From Caldifarciminota bacterium (GTDB lineage: Bacteria > Hydrothermota > Tepidihabitantia > Tepidihabitantales > Tepidihabitantaceae), in assembly GCA_903908785.1 (NCBI GenBank), contig CAIVTL010000333.1:1-15289 (forward strand): a stretch of 15,289 nucleotides of DNA, written 5' to 3'. The notes under the pieces are model-generated. The model made no database searches. It was not told the DNA's origin and saw only the letters and a list, made by a program, of their open reading frames with translations. Below are positions 1 to 7,602 of the stretch, piece by piece. How positions within the stretch are numbered: position 1 is the stretch's first letter; every line of letters starts with the position of its first letter. A program made the position numbers and the translations under genes.

Positions 1-2
1 CG

Positions 3-101
3 GGGTCTAAAGTTTATATTATTCAAGGCGGATATCCAATTTGGCAACATGAAATTGGTTTAAACAAGGTGTCATTTAATTCTGAAGAGGCTATTTATTC
101 A
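3..101 (+). pseudogene. Fragment resembling the C-terminal end of a rhodanese-like domain, AT-rich, cut at both sides
   Basis: Frame +3 is open from the window start and reads KVYIIQGGYPIWQHEIGL, which resembles the last part of a rhodanese domain (hydrophobic strand, GG, aromatic-x-x-W, G-hydrophobic). The stretch is AT-rich (34 of 100 bases are G/C), unlike everything after about base 102. Past that point the same frame becomes an Arg/Pro-rich shadow of the next gene. The catalytic Cys loop would lie upstream, outside the window, so activity cannot be judged. I take this as a piece of another replicon or organism joined here. The family call rests on about 20 residues and is weak. Confidence 0.4.
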
Positions 102-102
102 A

Positions 103-1446
103 GTCACCGACCCGGCCGCACTCGCCGACTACGGCCACGACGAAAGCCCCGAGCCGGCGCACCTGCCCGAGGCGCTGGTCATGGTCTTGTCGGCCGCCGA
201 GACCGCGGCCGTTGTTCGCCTCGCACACGAGGAACGGGTAGCGGTCACGCCGCGCGGGCTCGGCACCGGCCTGGCCGGCGGGTCGGTCCCGGTCCAGGGC
301 GGCATACTCATCTCCACCGAATTGATGAACCGCGTGCTCGAAGTTGACGCGAACAACCTGATGGTTCGCACCCAGCCCGGGGTGCGAACCGCGCACCTCC
401 AGCAGGCGTGCGCCGAGCCCGGCCTCTACTACCCGGTTGACCCGGCCTCGCTCGACGACTGCTCCATTGGCGGCAACGTGGCAACCAACGCCGGCGGCGC
501 GCGCGCCTACAAGTACGGCGTGACCGGCGACTACGTGCGCGGTATCGAGGCGGTGCTCGCCGACGGCTCAATCATCCGCTACGGCGGCAAGCTCCACAAG
601 AACGTGACCGGCTACGACTTAAACAAGCTCCTCATCGGCTCCGAAGGCACGCTCGGCATCATCACCGAAATCATCTTCAAGCTCGTGCCGAAGCCCCGGT
701 ACCAGGTTGACGTGCTGGTGCCATTCAACCGCATCGAACAGGGCGTGGAGCTGTGCCTGAGGGTCATCCGCGACAGCCGGCTCATGCCCGCGGTGGTCGA
801 GTTCATTGAGCAGGGCGGGATTGCCGCCTGCAACCAGGTCCTCGGCACCTGCCTGCCCTTTGCCGATGCCGCGGTCCAGGTGCTCATCGAACTCGAAGGG
901 AACGACCGGCAGCAGGTGCTCAACGAATGCGTGCTGCTCGGTGAAACCGCGATGCAGCTCGGCGCGCGCGAGCCGCTCGTGGCCGACAATCCTACCGACC
1001 AGGAACGGCTCTGGACCGCCCGCCGCTCGATTGCCAAGACCCTGAAGCAAATCTACCCGCAGGTCACCGCCGAGGACATCGTCGTGCCGCTAGCCGAGCT
1101 GCCCGCAACCGTGGAGCTGGTCGCCGGGCTGCAGCAGAAGTACGGCGTTCCGATTGTGCCCTTCGGCCACATCGGCGACGGCAATATCCACGTCGATATC
1201 TGCCGCACCATCAGCGATGATGCCGACTGGCAGCGCGTCCGGTCGGCAGTGGTTGACGAATTGGTTGACTTAGTGCTGGCGCGGGGCGGTCAGATTACCG
1301 CCGAGCACGGTATCGGCTCAGCCAAGCGCCACCTGATGAAACGGGCGCTGGGGCCCGCCGAACTCGACGTCATGCGCCGACTGAAGCACGCACTGGACCC
1401 GGAAGGCATCTTGAACCCGGGGAAGGTGCTGCCGGAGCAGGAATAG
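103..1446 (+). CDS. FAD-linked oxidase, GlcD / D-lactate dehydrogenase family (5' truncated)
   Basis: Flavoprotein of the vanillyl-alcohol-oxidase fold that oxidises a 2-hydroxy acid such as glycolate or D-lactate. The exact substrate cannot be read from sequence. Seen: an N-terminal FAD_binding_4 domain with PRGLGTGLAGGS (about nt 250-285), a CSIGGNVATNAGG block, KNVTGYDLNKLLIGSEGTLG, and a C-terminal FAD-oxidase domain with PFGHIGDGNIH and EHGIGSAKR, ending in LDPEGILNPGKVLP. An ATG lies at 181, but the family-typical start (DPAALADYGHDES, nt 109-147) is in frame upstream of it, so that ATG is internal. The in-frame stop at 61-63 lies in foreign AT-rich sequence. About 447 residues remain of a usual 450-470, so roughly 10-20 residues were lost at the join. 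A GlcE or Fe-S (GlcF) partner is not seen. The next genes are convergent. Confidence 0.93.
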   Translation, partial: VTDPAALADYGHDESPEPAHLPEALVMVLSAAETAAVVRLAHEERVAVTPRGLGTGLAGGSVPVQGGILISTELMNRVLEVDANNLMVRTQPGVRTAHLQQACAEPGLYYPVDPASLDDCSIGGNVATNAGGARAYKYGVTGDYVRGIEAVLADGSIIRYGGKLHKNVTGYDLNKLLIGSEGTLGIITEIIFKLVPKPRYQVDVLVPFNRIEQGVELCLRVIRDSRLMPAVVEFIEQGGIAACNQVLGTCLPFADAAVQVLIELEGNDRQQVLNECVLLGETAMQLGAREPLVADNPTDQERLWTARRSIAKTLKQIYPQVTAEDIVVPLAELPATVELVAGLQQKYGVPIVPFGHIGDGNIHVDICRTISDDADWQRVRSAVVDELVDLVLARGGQITAEHGIGSAKRHLMKRALGPAELDVMRRLKHALDPEGILNPGKVLPEQE

Positions 1447-1462
1447 GGCCAATAGGCCCTAT
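1443..1462. terminator. Stem-loop between convergent genes, likely bidirectional terminator
   Basis: Perfect 8-bp stem ATAGGGCC / GGCCCTAT with loop AATA. It overlaps the oxidase stop codon (1444-1446) and sits 5 bp from the peptidase stop (1468-1470). Only 21 bp separate the two convergent genes. There is no T tract, so it is not a classical intrinsic terminator. The minus strand here also carries three imperfect 9-bp units (GGTCCTATA, GGGCCTATT, GGCCCTATT). Confidence 0.5.
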
Positions 1463-1467
1463 AGGAC

Positions 1468-3576
1468 CTATGGCCGGGCGACTTTGGCGATCTTGCCGAG
1501 CTTCTTGAAGCCGCGGCCCTGCACCACGACCAGGTAGAGACCGTCGGCAAGAGCTTTCCCCGACGCGTTGTTGCCGTCCCACGCGAGCACGTGCTGGCTG
1601 ACGTCGTCGAACCGGCGCACCAACGTTCCCGACAATGTGTAGATGAGAACGTCCGGCGTCTCCCCTGCCGGGAAGTCAAGCACCAGGTCGCACGGCCCGT
1701 CGAACGGCGCGGGCCGCGTGTAGGGCTCGGCCCAGCTCTTGACCTCAACCTTGTAGAACTGGCTCGCCATCGAAACGTTGCCGAATGAGTCAGTCGCGGT
1801 GACGAAGTAGGAATAGCCCAGGGTGTCGCGCGGCACGCCGAACACCGCCGCGGTCGTGTCGGGAATGTCCGCCGCCGCGGTGCGCAGCGCGTCGAACGCA
1901 TAGACCTTGATGTCATCGATGAACACGCCCTGTTCGTTCTGTCTCGCGCCCGTGACGTATCGGAGCCGGAGATAGAGGTTGGCGGCGGCCGGCAGCAGGT
2001 AGCGCCGCTCGTGCCATGACCGGTTGTCGCCGTACAGCGAATCGAGCGCGTGCCACGCTATTCGGTCCGGCGACCATTCGACGTAGCAGATGTCCCGGGT
2101 GAACCCGGCGAACGAATCCCAGTCCTCCTGGGTGGCGTACCAGGCGTACAGTGAGAGCAGCCCGCCTTCGGGCAGGCTCAGGGCTTCGGCGCTTTCGATG
2201 AAATTCGAGAGGTTGTTGGCCGAGCCGGAGAAGAACGAGGTTGAGCCGGAGTGGGCCTGCTGCGTGCTTGTCGTCCAGCCGACGGCAATCCAAGCAGCAA
2301 AGTCGTCGCCGTAGTCGGTGAAGACTTCCTCCGGCCGGGTCGCTTCGTACAGGTGGTATCGCACCGGCGCCAGGTCGAAACAGGAGTTCCACCAGAACCT
2401 GGCGTCGCTGCGGCGGCCCGGGCGGCTGCTCACATCCGTCGGCTGTGCCGGCTTCAGGTCGTCGGTGCCGAAGTAGCGGTTCAGGAAGCTGAGCCAGCCG
2501 GTCTCCCGGGCGAAGCTCAGCGTCGCGTACGATTCGAGCGACCCTTTCAGGGCAAGGTAGTTGTTCGGGAACCAGATGGCGAGGCCGGATGCGTGTTCGA
2601 GGTCGGGGCCGTGCTCGCTGGCGATGACTACGGAGCGGAGCGAGGCGAGCAGTGAGTCGTAGACAGCGCCCGGGACCAGGTCGAGGAAGTGAATCAGGTC
2701 GACGTGGAGAGGCCAGCCCGGCATCGTTTGGACCGCGGCTCGGGCCGCGCGCAGCTCCGCGTTCGATGGGCCGATACTGTCGCTGAGCGTAGTCTGCATC
2801 AGGCCAAGCGCTTTGTCGAGCGCGCGCATATCGAGGGCAGAGAGTGTGACCTGCTCGTCGGGGTACTGCGCGACATAGTCGAGGCAGACGTCGGGGAGCA
2901 GCTCCGCCGGAGTGCGGGTGGGCCGGCTTGTCAGCCGGTCGAGGAGCTTGTCGTAGGGCAGGCCGTCGACCGGGACCAGGGCTTCGGATGCCAACAGGTA
3001 GTCGCAATCGTCGCGGACCTCGGCCGCGACTTCAATCATGCCCATGAGGCAGGCGTCGCAGGCGAGGATTCCGACGCGCTTACCCAGGGCCTGCTTCACG
3101 TCGGCCATGGCCTGGGTGAACTCGCCGCCGGCGACGCCCATTTCGTGGCCGGCCGATTCGTCGATGAAGATGGCCCGGCTGGGCCCGTATCCCGGGTACC
3201 AGCCGTTGCCGTGGTCCCAGAGGATGAGGACGTAGTTCGTGGCCGGGTAGCGACGGCGGAGGAAGTCGGCGAAGCCGGAGAGGGTGGCGGGGTCGGCCAT
3301 ATCTATGTCACCGAGACTGGCGAGCGTGTCGGCGCCGTCTTTCTTGATAAAGTAGCGGTAACAGCCGGGCCGCGGGTCGCGGGCCGCGCGGTCAACCTGG
3401 ACCACGACGTTGACCTCCTCGGTAGAACCGACCTGCTCCATTTCGGCGATGTCGATGTCCGCCTGGTCGTTCATGCCGTTGTCCGCGCACATGTACACGC
3501 CGACGGTCCATTGGGCGGCGAACGCGGGTAGGAACAGGACGGACAGAACGAACAGTACAAAAGGCCGCAGGGGCAC
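1468..3576 (-). CDS. Secreted clostripain-like cysteine peptidase (family C11) with C-terminal sorting-like domain
   Basis: Endopeptidase of MEROPS family C11 (clan CD); clostripain cleaves after Arg, but specificity here is unknown. With the GTG start at 3576 the protein has 702 residues: signal peptide MPLRPFVLFVLSVLFLPAFA, then the peptidase domain with catalytic His in WDHGNGW (about residue 122) and catalytic Cys in DACLMG (about residue 176). An immune-inhibitor/MAM-like beta region spans about 400-555. A FlgD/T9SS-like C-terminal domain (about 629-702) holds IYTLSGTLVRRF and a final KLGKIAKVARP. An in-frame TTG at 3627 would give 719 residues and overlap the upstream gene by 11 bp, but it puts 17 extra residues before the signal peptide and lacks an obvious Shine-Dalgarno. 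The GTG has AGGGG 11 nt upstream. Last gene of the five-gene operon. Probably exported and anchored through the neighbouring PorV-type system. Confidence 0.9.
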   Translation of the reverse strand: MPLRPFVLFVLSVLFLPAFAAQWTVGVYMCADNGMNDQADIDIAEMEQVGSTEEVNVVVQVDRAARDPRPGCYRYFIKKDGADTLASLGDIDMADPATLSGFADFLRRRYPATNYVLILWDHGNGWYPGYGPSRAIFIDESAGHEMGVAGGEFTQAMADVKQALGKRVGILACDACLMGMIEVAAEVRDDCDYLLASEALVPVDGLPYDKLLDRLTSRPTRTPAELLPDVCLDYVAQYPDEQVTLSALDMRALDKALGLMQTTLSDSIGPSNAELRAARAAVQTMPGWPLHVDLIHFLDLVPGAVYDSLLASLRSVVIASEHGPDLEHASGLAIWFPNNYLALKGSLESYATLSFARETGWLSFLNRYFGTDDLKPAQPTDVSSRPGRRSDARFWWNSCFDLAPVRYHLYEATRPEEVFTDYGDDFAAWIAVGWTTSTQQAHSGSTSFFSGSANNLSNFIESAEALSLPEGGLLSLYAWYATQEDWDSFAGFTRDICYVEWSPDRIAWHALDSLYGDNRSWHERRYLLPAAANLYLRLRYVTGARQNEQGVFIDDIKVYAFDALRTAAADIPDTTAAVFGVPRDTLGYSYFVTATDSFGNVSMASQFYKVEVKSWAEPYTRPAPFDGPCDLVLDFPAGETPDVLIYTLSGTLVRRFDDVSQHVLAWDGNNASGKALADGLYLVVVQGRGFKKLGKIAKVARP

Positions 3577-3593
3577 GGCGAACCGTGCCCCTG
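3568..3593 (-). promoter_or_regulatory. Stem-loop enclosing the Shine-Dalgarno and start codon of the peptidase gene
   Basis: Perfect 11-bp inverted repeat. In the minus-strand RNA it is CAGGGGCACGG, loop UUCG, CCGUGCCCCUG. The AGGGG ribosome-binding site is in the 5' arm and the GUG start is in the 3' arm, so the folded form hides both. A CGGCC-UUUU run follows the stem, so an attenuator reading is also possible. It lies between the PorV-like stop (3617) and the peptidase signal peptide. Position and pairing are direct observations; the regulatory effect is inferred. Confidence 0.6.
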
Positions 3594-3616
3594 AAGCGTT
3601 ACGTGTGACCGTCAGC

Positions 3617-4681
3617 CTAGAATCCAACCGTCAACTGCAGCCGGTGTGTCGGTTTCAGGTACTTGAGATAGCGGAAGGTGTAGTCGAGCCCGAGAGAGAG
3701 CCCGTGCGTGGGCTGGGCGCGCGCGCCGAGCCCGGCTGAGAGCCCGGTAAGCCAGCCGATTTCCTGCTGGTAGGAGTTGTCGGCGTTGAGGATGTAGCCG
3801 CCGCGCAGGAAGAAGACGTTGGCGAGCCCGTACTCAAGACCGACGTTCACCGTCTCGTTGATGTCCGAGGGATGGGTGATGTCGATCGCCGCCGTGAGGC
3901 GTGAACCCTTGGTCAGTTCCGGGGCCTCGATGAGGTCGTAGGCGATGCCGAAGCGGAAAGACGTGGGCAACCCCATGGGCGTGGTGCTGTAGGAACCCTG
4001 AAGCAGGTTCGGGCCGGAATCAGGCCAGACGAAGCTGTAGTCGAGTTGCCGACCGCTGAAGGTAAGCTGGGTGCCGTAGTTGGTGACCGCGGCGCCGATG
4101 CGGAGGGATTTGAAGCCGGTGTTGTAGAAGAGGCCGACGTCGAAGCCGACCGCCGAGGCGGACATGTCCCAGATGGTCTGCTGGACCACCTTGGTCGTGA
4201 CGCCGAAGGAGAGCTTGTCGGTGATGATGCGGGCGTAGCTGACCGCGAAGGCCATGTCCGACGCGCCGAAGAAGAGGCCGGTGCCTTCGTCTTCGCGGAG
4301 CCGGGTGTTGGGATTGTCAATCGTGGTCTGTTCGATATCGCCCATCGTCAGCGCGGTGACGTTGAAGGCGATCGTGCCGAAGTTCACTATCGGCAGGACG
4401 ATGGCCAGGTTTTCGTGGCTGACGTCGGCAATCCAGTCAACGTGGTTGAGCGCCACCTGGCGGCCGACCCGGGCCAGGCCGGCCGGGTTGAAGTAGGCGG
4501 CCGAGGCGTCATCGGCAATGGCGACAAAAGCGTCGCCCATCGCCGTAGACCGGCCGACCCCGATTTTGAGGAACGCGGCTCCGGTGGTACCGACCTTGGA
4601 AAACGCGGCCTGGGCCGGAGAGACGAGCGCAACGGACGCCAGGAGCGCCAGGGTCAAGAGGAATGTGATTCTGTGTTTCAT
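3617..4681 (-). CDS. PorV/PorQ-family outer-membrane beta-barrel protein
   Basis: In type IX secretion, PorV collects cargo proteins by their C-terminal domain from the translocon and passes them to the surface attachment complex; PorQ is a paralogue. Seen in 354 residues: a signal peptide ending SPAQA, then the family-typical start with GAAFLKIGVGRSTAMGDAFVA and the block SAAYFNPAGLA. Alternating amphipathic strands follow to a C-terminal LTVGF, as expected of an OmpP1/FadL-like 14-strand barrel. The ATG at 4681 follows GAGGAGG with good spacing. Only 11 bp separate it from the upstream surface-protein gene, so the two are probably cotranscribed. Flanking genes encode proteins with sorting-like C-termini, plausible cargo. 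PorV cannot be told from PorQ by eye. No translocon gene (Sov/SprA) is in the window. Confidence 0.88.
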   Translation of the reverse strand: MKHRITFLLTLALLASVALVSPAQAAFSKVGTTGAAFLKIGVGRSTAMGDAFVAIADDASAAYFNPAGLARVGRQVALNHVDWIADVSHENLAIVLPIVNFGTIAFNVTALTMGDIEQTTIDNPNTRLREDEGTGLFFGASDMAFAVSYARIITDKLSFGVTTKVVQQTIWDMSASAVGFDVGLFYNTGFKSLRIGAAVTNYGTQLTFSGRQLDYSFVWPDSGPNLLQGSYSTTPMGLPTSFRFGIAYDLIEAPELTKGSRLTAAIDITHPSDINETVNVGLEYGLANVFFLRGGYILNADNSYQQEIGWLTGLSAGLGARAQPTHGLSLGLDYTFRYLKYLKPTHRLQLTVGF

Positions 4682-4692
4682 GGCTGCCTCCT

Positions 4693-7593
4693 CTAGTAAA
4701 TGAAGACCAGTTTGCCGACCTGCTCGCCCACCGGCGACTCGACGTGGTAGACGTACACGCCCGAGGCGACGAGCTGGCCGGAGATGGCCGTGCCGGTGCT
4801 GCCCGGCGATTCGTTGGTGAAATCCCAGATCTCAGTGCCGCCCGCGTCGAGCGGCAGGACCCTTGTGTCTTTGTGTTTGATTACCTTGACGAGATCGCCG
4901 GCCAAGGTGAAGATGCGGATGGTGCATTCGCTGGGGAGATGGATGAACTTGACGTTGCGCTGTTCCGATGTCTTTTCCCAGGAGTTGAAGACGATGTAGG
5001 GGTTGGGCACGACCTTGACGTGGAGCTTGTAGGTGGTGTCGGTCCGCGACATGCCGGCGACGGAGAGGAAGTTGTAGACGTTATAGAAGGGCGCGGTGCC
5101 GCCGGTCGTGTTGCCGACGAGCAGCCACTTGTCGCCGTTCTGAATCAAGCCGGTGTTGCCGCCGATGGTGTCGCCGGCGTTGAGGTCGGCGTAGGCACCG
5201 CAGACGTGGATGCGAGCCATCCCGCCCCGCAGCGTGTCGGTCGGGTTCTGCGCGGCCTTGTCCACGAAGCACCAGCCGTTCGCCTTGTCACGGGTCTGGG
5301 ACCGGTTGGTGAACTTCCCGAAGGGCACCTCGACCCGGCCGTGGGTCACGTCATAAACCCGGGCGGTCGGGTAGGGGCTGGTCACGAACTCGACTTCGTA
5401 GTCCGAGCCCCGGAACGCCCATTTACCTTCCGGCGCGATGCCGCCGCCGCGGACCTTCTCCGGCGGGTAGCTGCCGGTCTCGACGTACGCGGTTTCGAAT
5501 CCGCTTGACGGGGTCTGCAGGTTCAAGGTGCAGTTCAAGGCCAGGCCGTTGAACACCGGCAACGCGCGCGCGAGCTTGTTGCCGACCACGTAGCTGAAAG
5601 ACGTCGTGTCGATGACGAGGCTGTCGTTGCGCGTGTCGATCAGTATGTAGCTGTAGATGGACTTGGAGGCAGTGCCGGCGAAACCCGGCTCGAGGAACCG
5701 GAGTTGATAAGTATCGACTGTGACCTGCGCCGGTACCACGACGTTGGCCAGCCACTTCATGCCCGGCTTGGTCGTGTCGCCGAGCGCGGTAGCGATGCTC
5801 GTCGTCGGCATCACGTAGTTGACCGGTTCCCAGCGCGGCACGGTCGAGAAGTTCGACACGATACCGGAACGCAGGCTCAGGGTGTCCCAGGTCAGCGGGG
5901 TCTTGTGCAGCGAGTCCCACGAGGTCGTCTGGAAGTTCCAGTCGTAGGCGGTGACGCAGTAGTAGTAGGAAAAGCCGTTGGTCACGTTGCTGTCGCGTAC
6001 GGTGTAGAAGAGACCGTTGTCGGTCGCCACGATTTTGAGTGAGTCGGCAATCGTGCTGTCACTGCCCGGCGGGTATCTGAATGTGATTGAGTCGGCCAGG
6101 TCGCACTGGGCGAGAATCTTCCAGTCGCTGCCGTTGGCGGACTTGTAGACAACGTAGCCCTGGAAGTCGTAGCCCAGGTACTTCGGGTCCCAGCCCGGCT
6201 TGGTCGTGTCGCTCGCGACCTTCTGCCAGTACGGATCCGGCGTCACTTCCGGCAGGTTGTCCCAGACAATCCGCACCTGGTTGTCACCCGGTACGAGCGT
6301 CATGTTCGGCGAGAGCGGCGGCCCGGGCAGCAGCCAACCCTGGTCGTAGATGAACTGCGCCTGGTTGGCAACCTTGGCCAGGTGGACGAGCGAGTCAATC
6401 GGCCGGTCCTGCCAGTTCTGGCCGGCGCCGCCGTACGGCGCGCCGATGCAGGCGATAACCAGCCGCTCCATCTGGCCCGGGGCCAGCGTGAACGGACCCG
6501 AGCACTGGACGAACCGCTTGTCCGCCGGCGCGGCGTCGACCGAGTCGTACGGCGCGTAGACGCCGGTCCGGTAGTCGAACCCGGCCATCGTCAGGTACTG
6601 GGCTGCGTCGGTCACCGGGTCGATATCAATCGTGAACTTCTTGAACGCGGTCATGCCCAGCGGCTTGCCCGTGGGGCCGGCGGTGTCGCGCGGGCTTTCG
6701 AGGAACTTGTAGGCAAACACGCCGGGCGTGCCCGATTCCCAGGTCGCGCCCGAGTTCTCCGAGTTGTTGTTGTCGCCGACGTAGCCGACGTTCCTCACCG
6801 TGTCCGCTCCCGGCACGTAGTTGTTGAGCAGGAGGCCGACCATGTCGTCGGTCGCATCGCCGACGTCCGCGTCGCAGACCGCGCCCATGAAGCAGTTCTT
6901 CAGGGTGTCGGCACCCGCGTTGCGGACGCGGTAGATGATAAAGAAGATGTCCTGGTTCGACGGGTAGTTCCAGGCGTAGACCGTCTGATAGACGTCGATG
7001 GACTGCGGCTTGCCCGGCGAAATGTGGTTCTCAGGCATCACATCCGAGTAGGCGCACCACATGTCCTGCAGCGAGAAGTTCTCCTTCGGCACCAGGCTAT
7101 CGAGCTCCGGCGCGGTCACCCAGCGCTCGCGGGGCGCCGGCGGCCAGTCAACCGGGTAAGCGAAGATCCGGTCATCGGGGCTGCCCGAACCGTCCTCGGC
7201 ATGCTCAACCGTTACCGGCGACATCTCGGTGCCGCCGGAGTTCGGGTTGTAGCCGAACGTGACGAGCGTATCTACCTTCTCCGGGTCGCCGGCCCGCGGC
7301 TTGAGCGAACCGAACCAGAGCCCGGCGCCGAATATGTAGCAGTTGTGGAGCGGCTGGGGCCAGGCGCCGCCGGCCACGCCCGTGCCGACGGTGATATCGA
7401 TGCCGTAGCGCCCGTCGTTGTAGAACGGGCACTTCCACTTATTGATGTTCAGCCACTCCATATCGTAGAGACGCTGGCCGGACGGCGGCGGCGTGGCGCT
7501 ACGCGCCCAGACGAGACCGGTCGCCGCCATCGCCAGCAGCACGAGGAGCAGCCCGGCGGTCTGCGACTTGCGATTGGTGTTTAATGATTTCAT
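4693..7593 (-). CDS. Very large secreted surface protein with fibronectin-like region and C-terminal sorting-like domain
   Basis: 966 residues of unknown biochemical function. Seen: a signal peptide (hydrophobic GLLLVLLAMAATGLVWA), then a long N-terminal region rich in aromatic residues and Asn (GQRLYDMEWLNINKWKCPFYNDG). A fibronectin-III-like segment lies at about 421-550 (PPLSPNMTLVPGDNQVRIVW through FSYYYCVTAYDW). A C-terminal domain at about 859-966 begins VKVVPNPY and contains IRIFTLAGDLVKVIKH and a final GVYVYHVESPVGEQVGKLVFIY, which matches the general form of T9SS/FlgD-like C-terminal domains. The ATG at 7593 follows GGAGC. The gene is 9 bp after the TonB receptor stop and 11 bp before the PorV-like gene. 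Similar large proteins next to TonB receptors and PorV genes occur in FCB-type genomes. A partner to the receptor or a surface-layer role is possible; neither is shown. Confidence 0.85.
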   Translation of the reverse strand: MKSLNTNRKSQTAGLLLVLLAMAATGLVWARSATPPPSGQRLYDMEWLNINKWKCPFYNDGRYGIDITVGTGVAGGAWPQPLHNCYIFGAGLWFGSLKPRAGDPEKVDTLVTFGYNPNSGGTEMSPVTVEHAEDGSGSPDDRIFAYPVDWPPAPRERWVTAPELDSLVPKENFSLQDMWCAYSDVMPENHISPGKPQSIDVYQTVYAWNYPSNQDIFFIIYRVRNAGADTLKNCFMGAVCDADVGDATDDMVGLLLNNYVPGADTVRNVGYVGDNNNSENSGATWESGTPGVFAYKFLESPRDTAGPTGKPLGMTAFKKFTIDIDPVTDAAQYLTMAGFDYRTGVYAPYDSVDAAPADKRFVQCSGPFTLAPGQMERLVIACIGAPYGGAGQNWQDRPIDSLVHLAKVANQAQFIYDQGWLLPGPPLSPNMTLVPGDNQVRIVWDNLPEVTPDPYWQKVASDTTKPGWDPKYLGYDFQGYVVYKSANGSDWKILAQCDLADSITFRYPPGSDSTIADSLKIVATDNGLFYTVRDSNVTNGFSYYYCVTAYDWNFQTTSWDSLHKTPLTWDTLSLRSGIVSNFSTVPRWEPVNYVMPTTSIATALGDTTKPGMKWLANVVVPAQVTVDTYQLRFLEPGFAGTASKSIYSYILIDTRNDSLVIDTTSFSYVVGNKLARALPVFNGLALNCTLNLQTPSSGFETAYVETGSYPPEKVRGGGIAPEGKWAFRGSDYEVEFVTSPYPTARVYDVTHGRVEVPFGKFTNRSQTRDKANGWCFVDKAAQNPTDTLRGGMARIHVCGAYADLNAGDTIGGNTGLIQNGDKWLLVGNTTGGTAPFYNVYNFLSVAGMSRTDTTYKLHVKVVPNPYIVFNSWEKTSEQRNVKFIHLPSECTIRIFTLAGDLVKVIKHKDTRVLPLDAGGTEIWDFTNESPGSTGTAISGQLVASGVYVYHVESPVGEQVGKLVFIY

Positions 7594-7602
7594 GGTTGCT
7601 CC

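Noticed and set aside
181..183. ATG as the true start of the FAD-linked oxidase
   Set aside because: Family-typical N-terminal residues are encoded in frame upstream to about base 103, so this Met is internal.
6382..7584. Plus-strand open frame opposite the large surface protein
   Set aside because: Val/Arg/Asp-rich shadow; the opposite strand has a signal peptide and a recognisable C-terminal domain.
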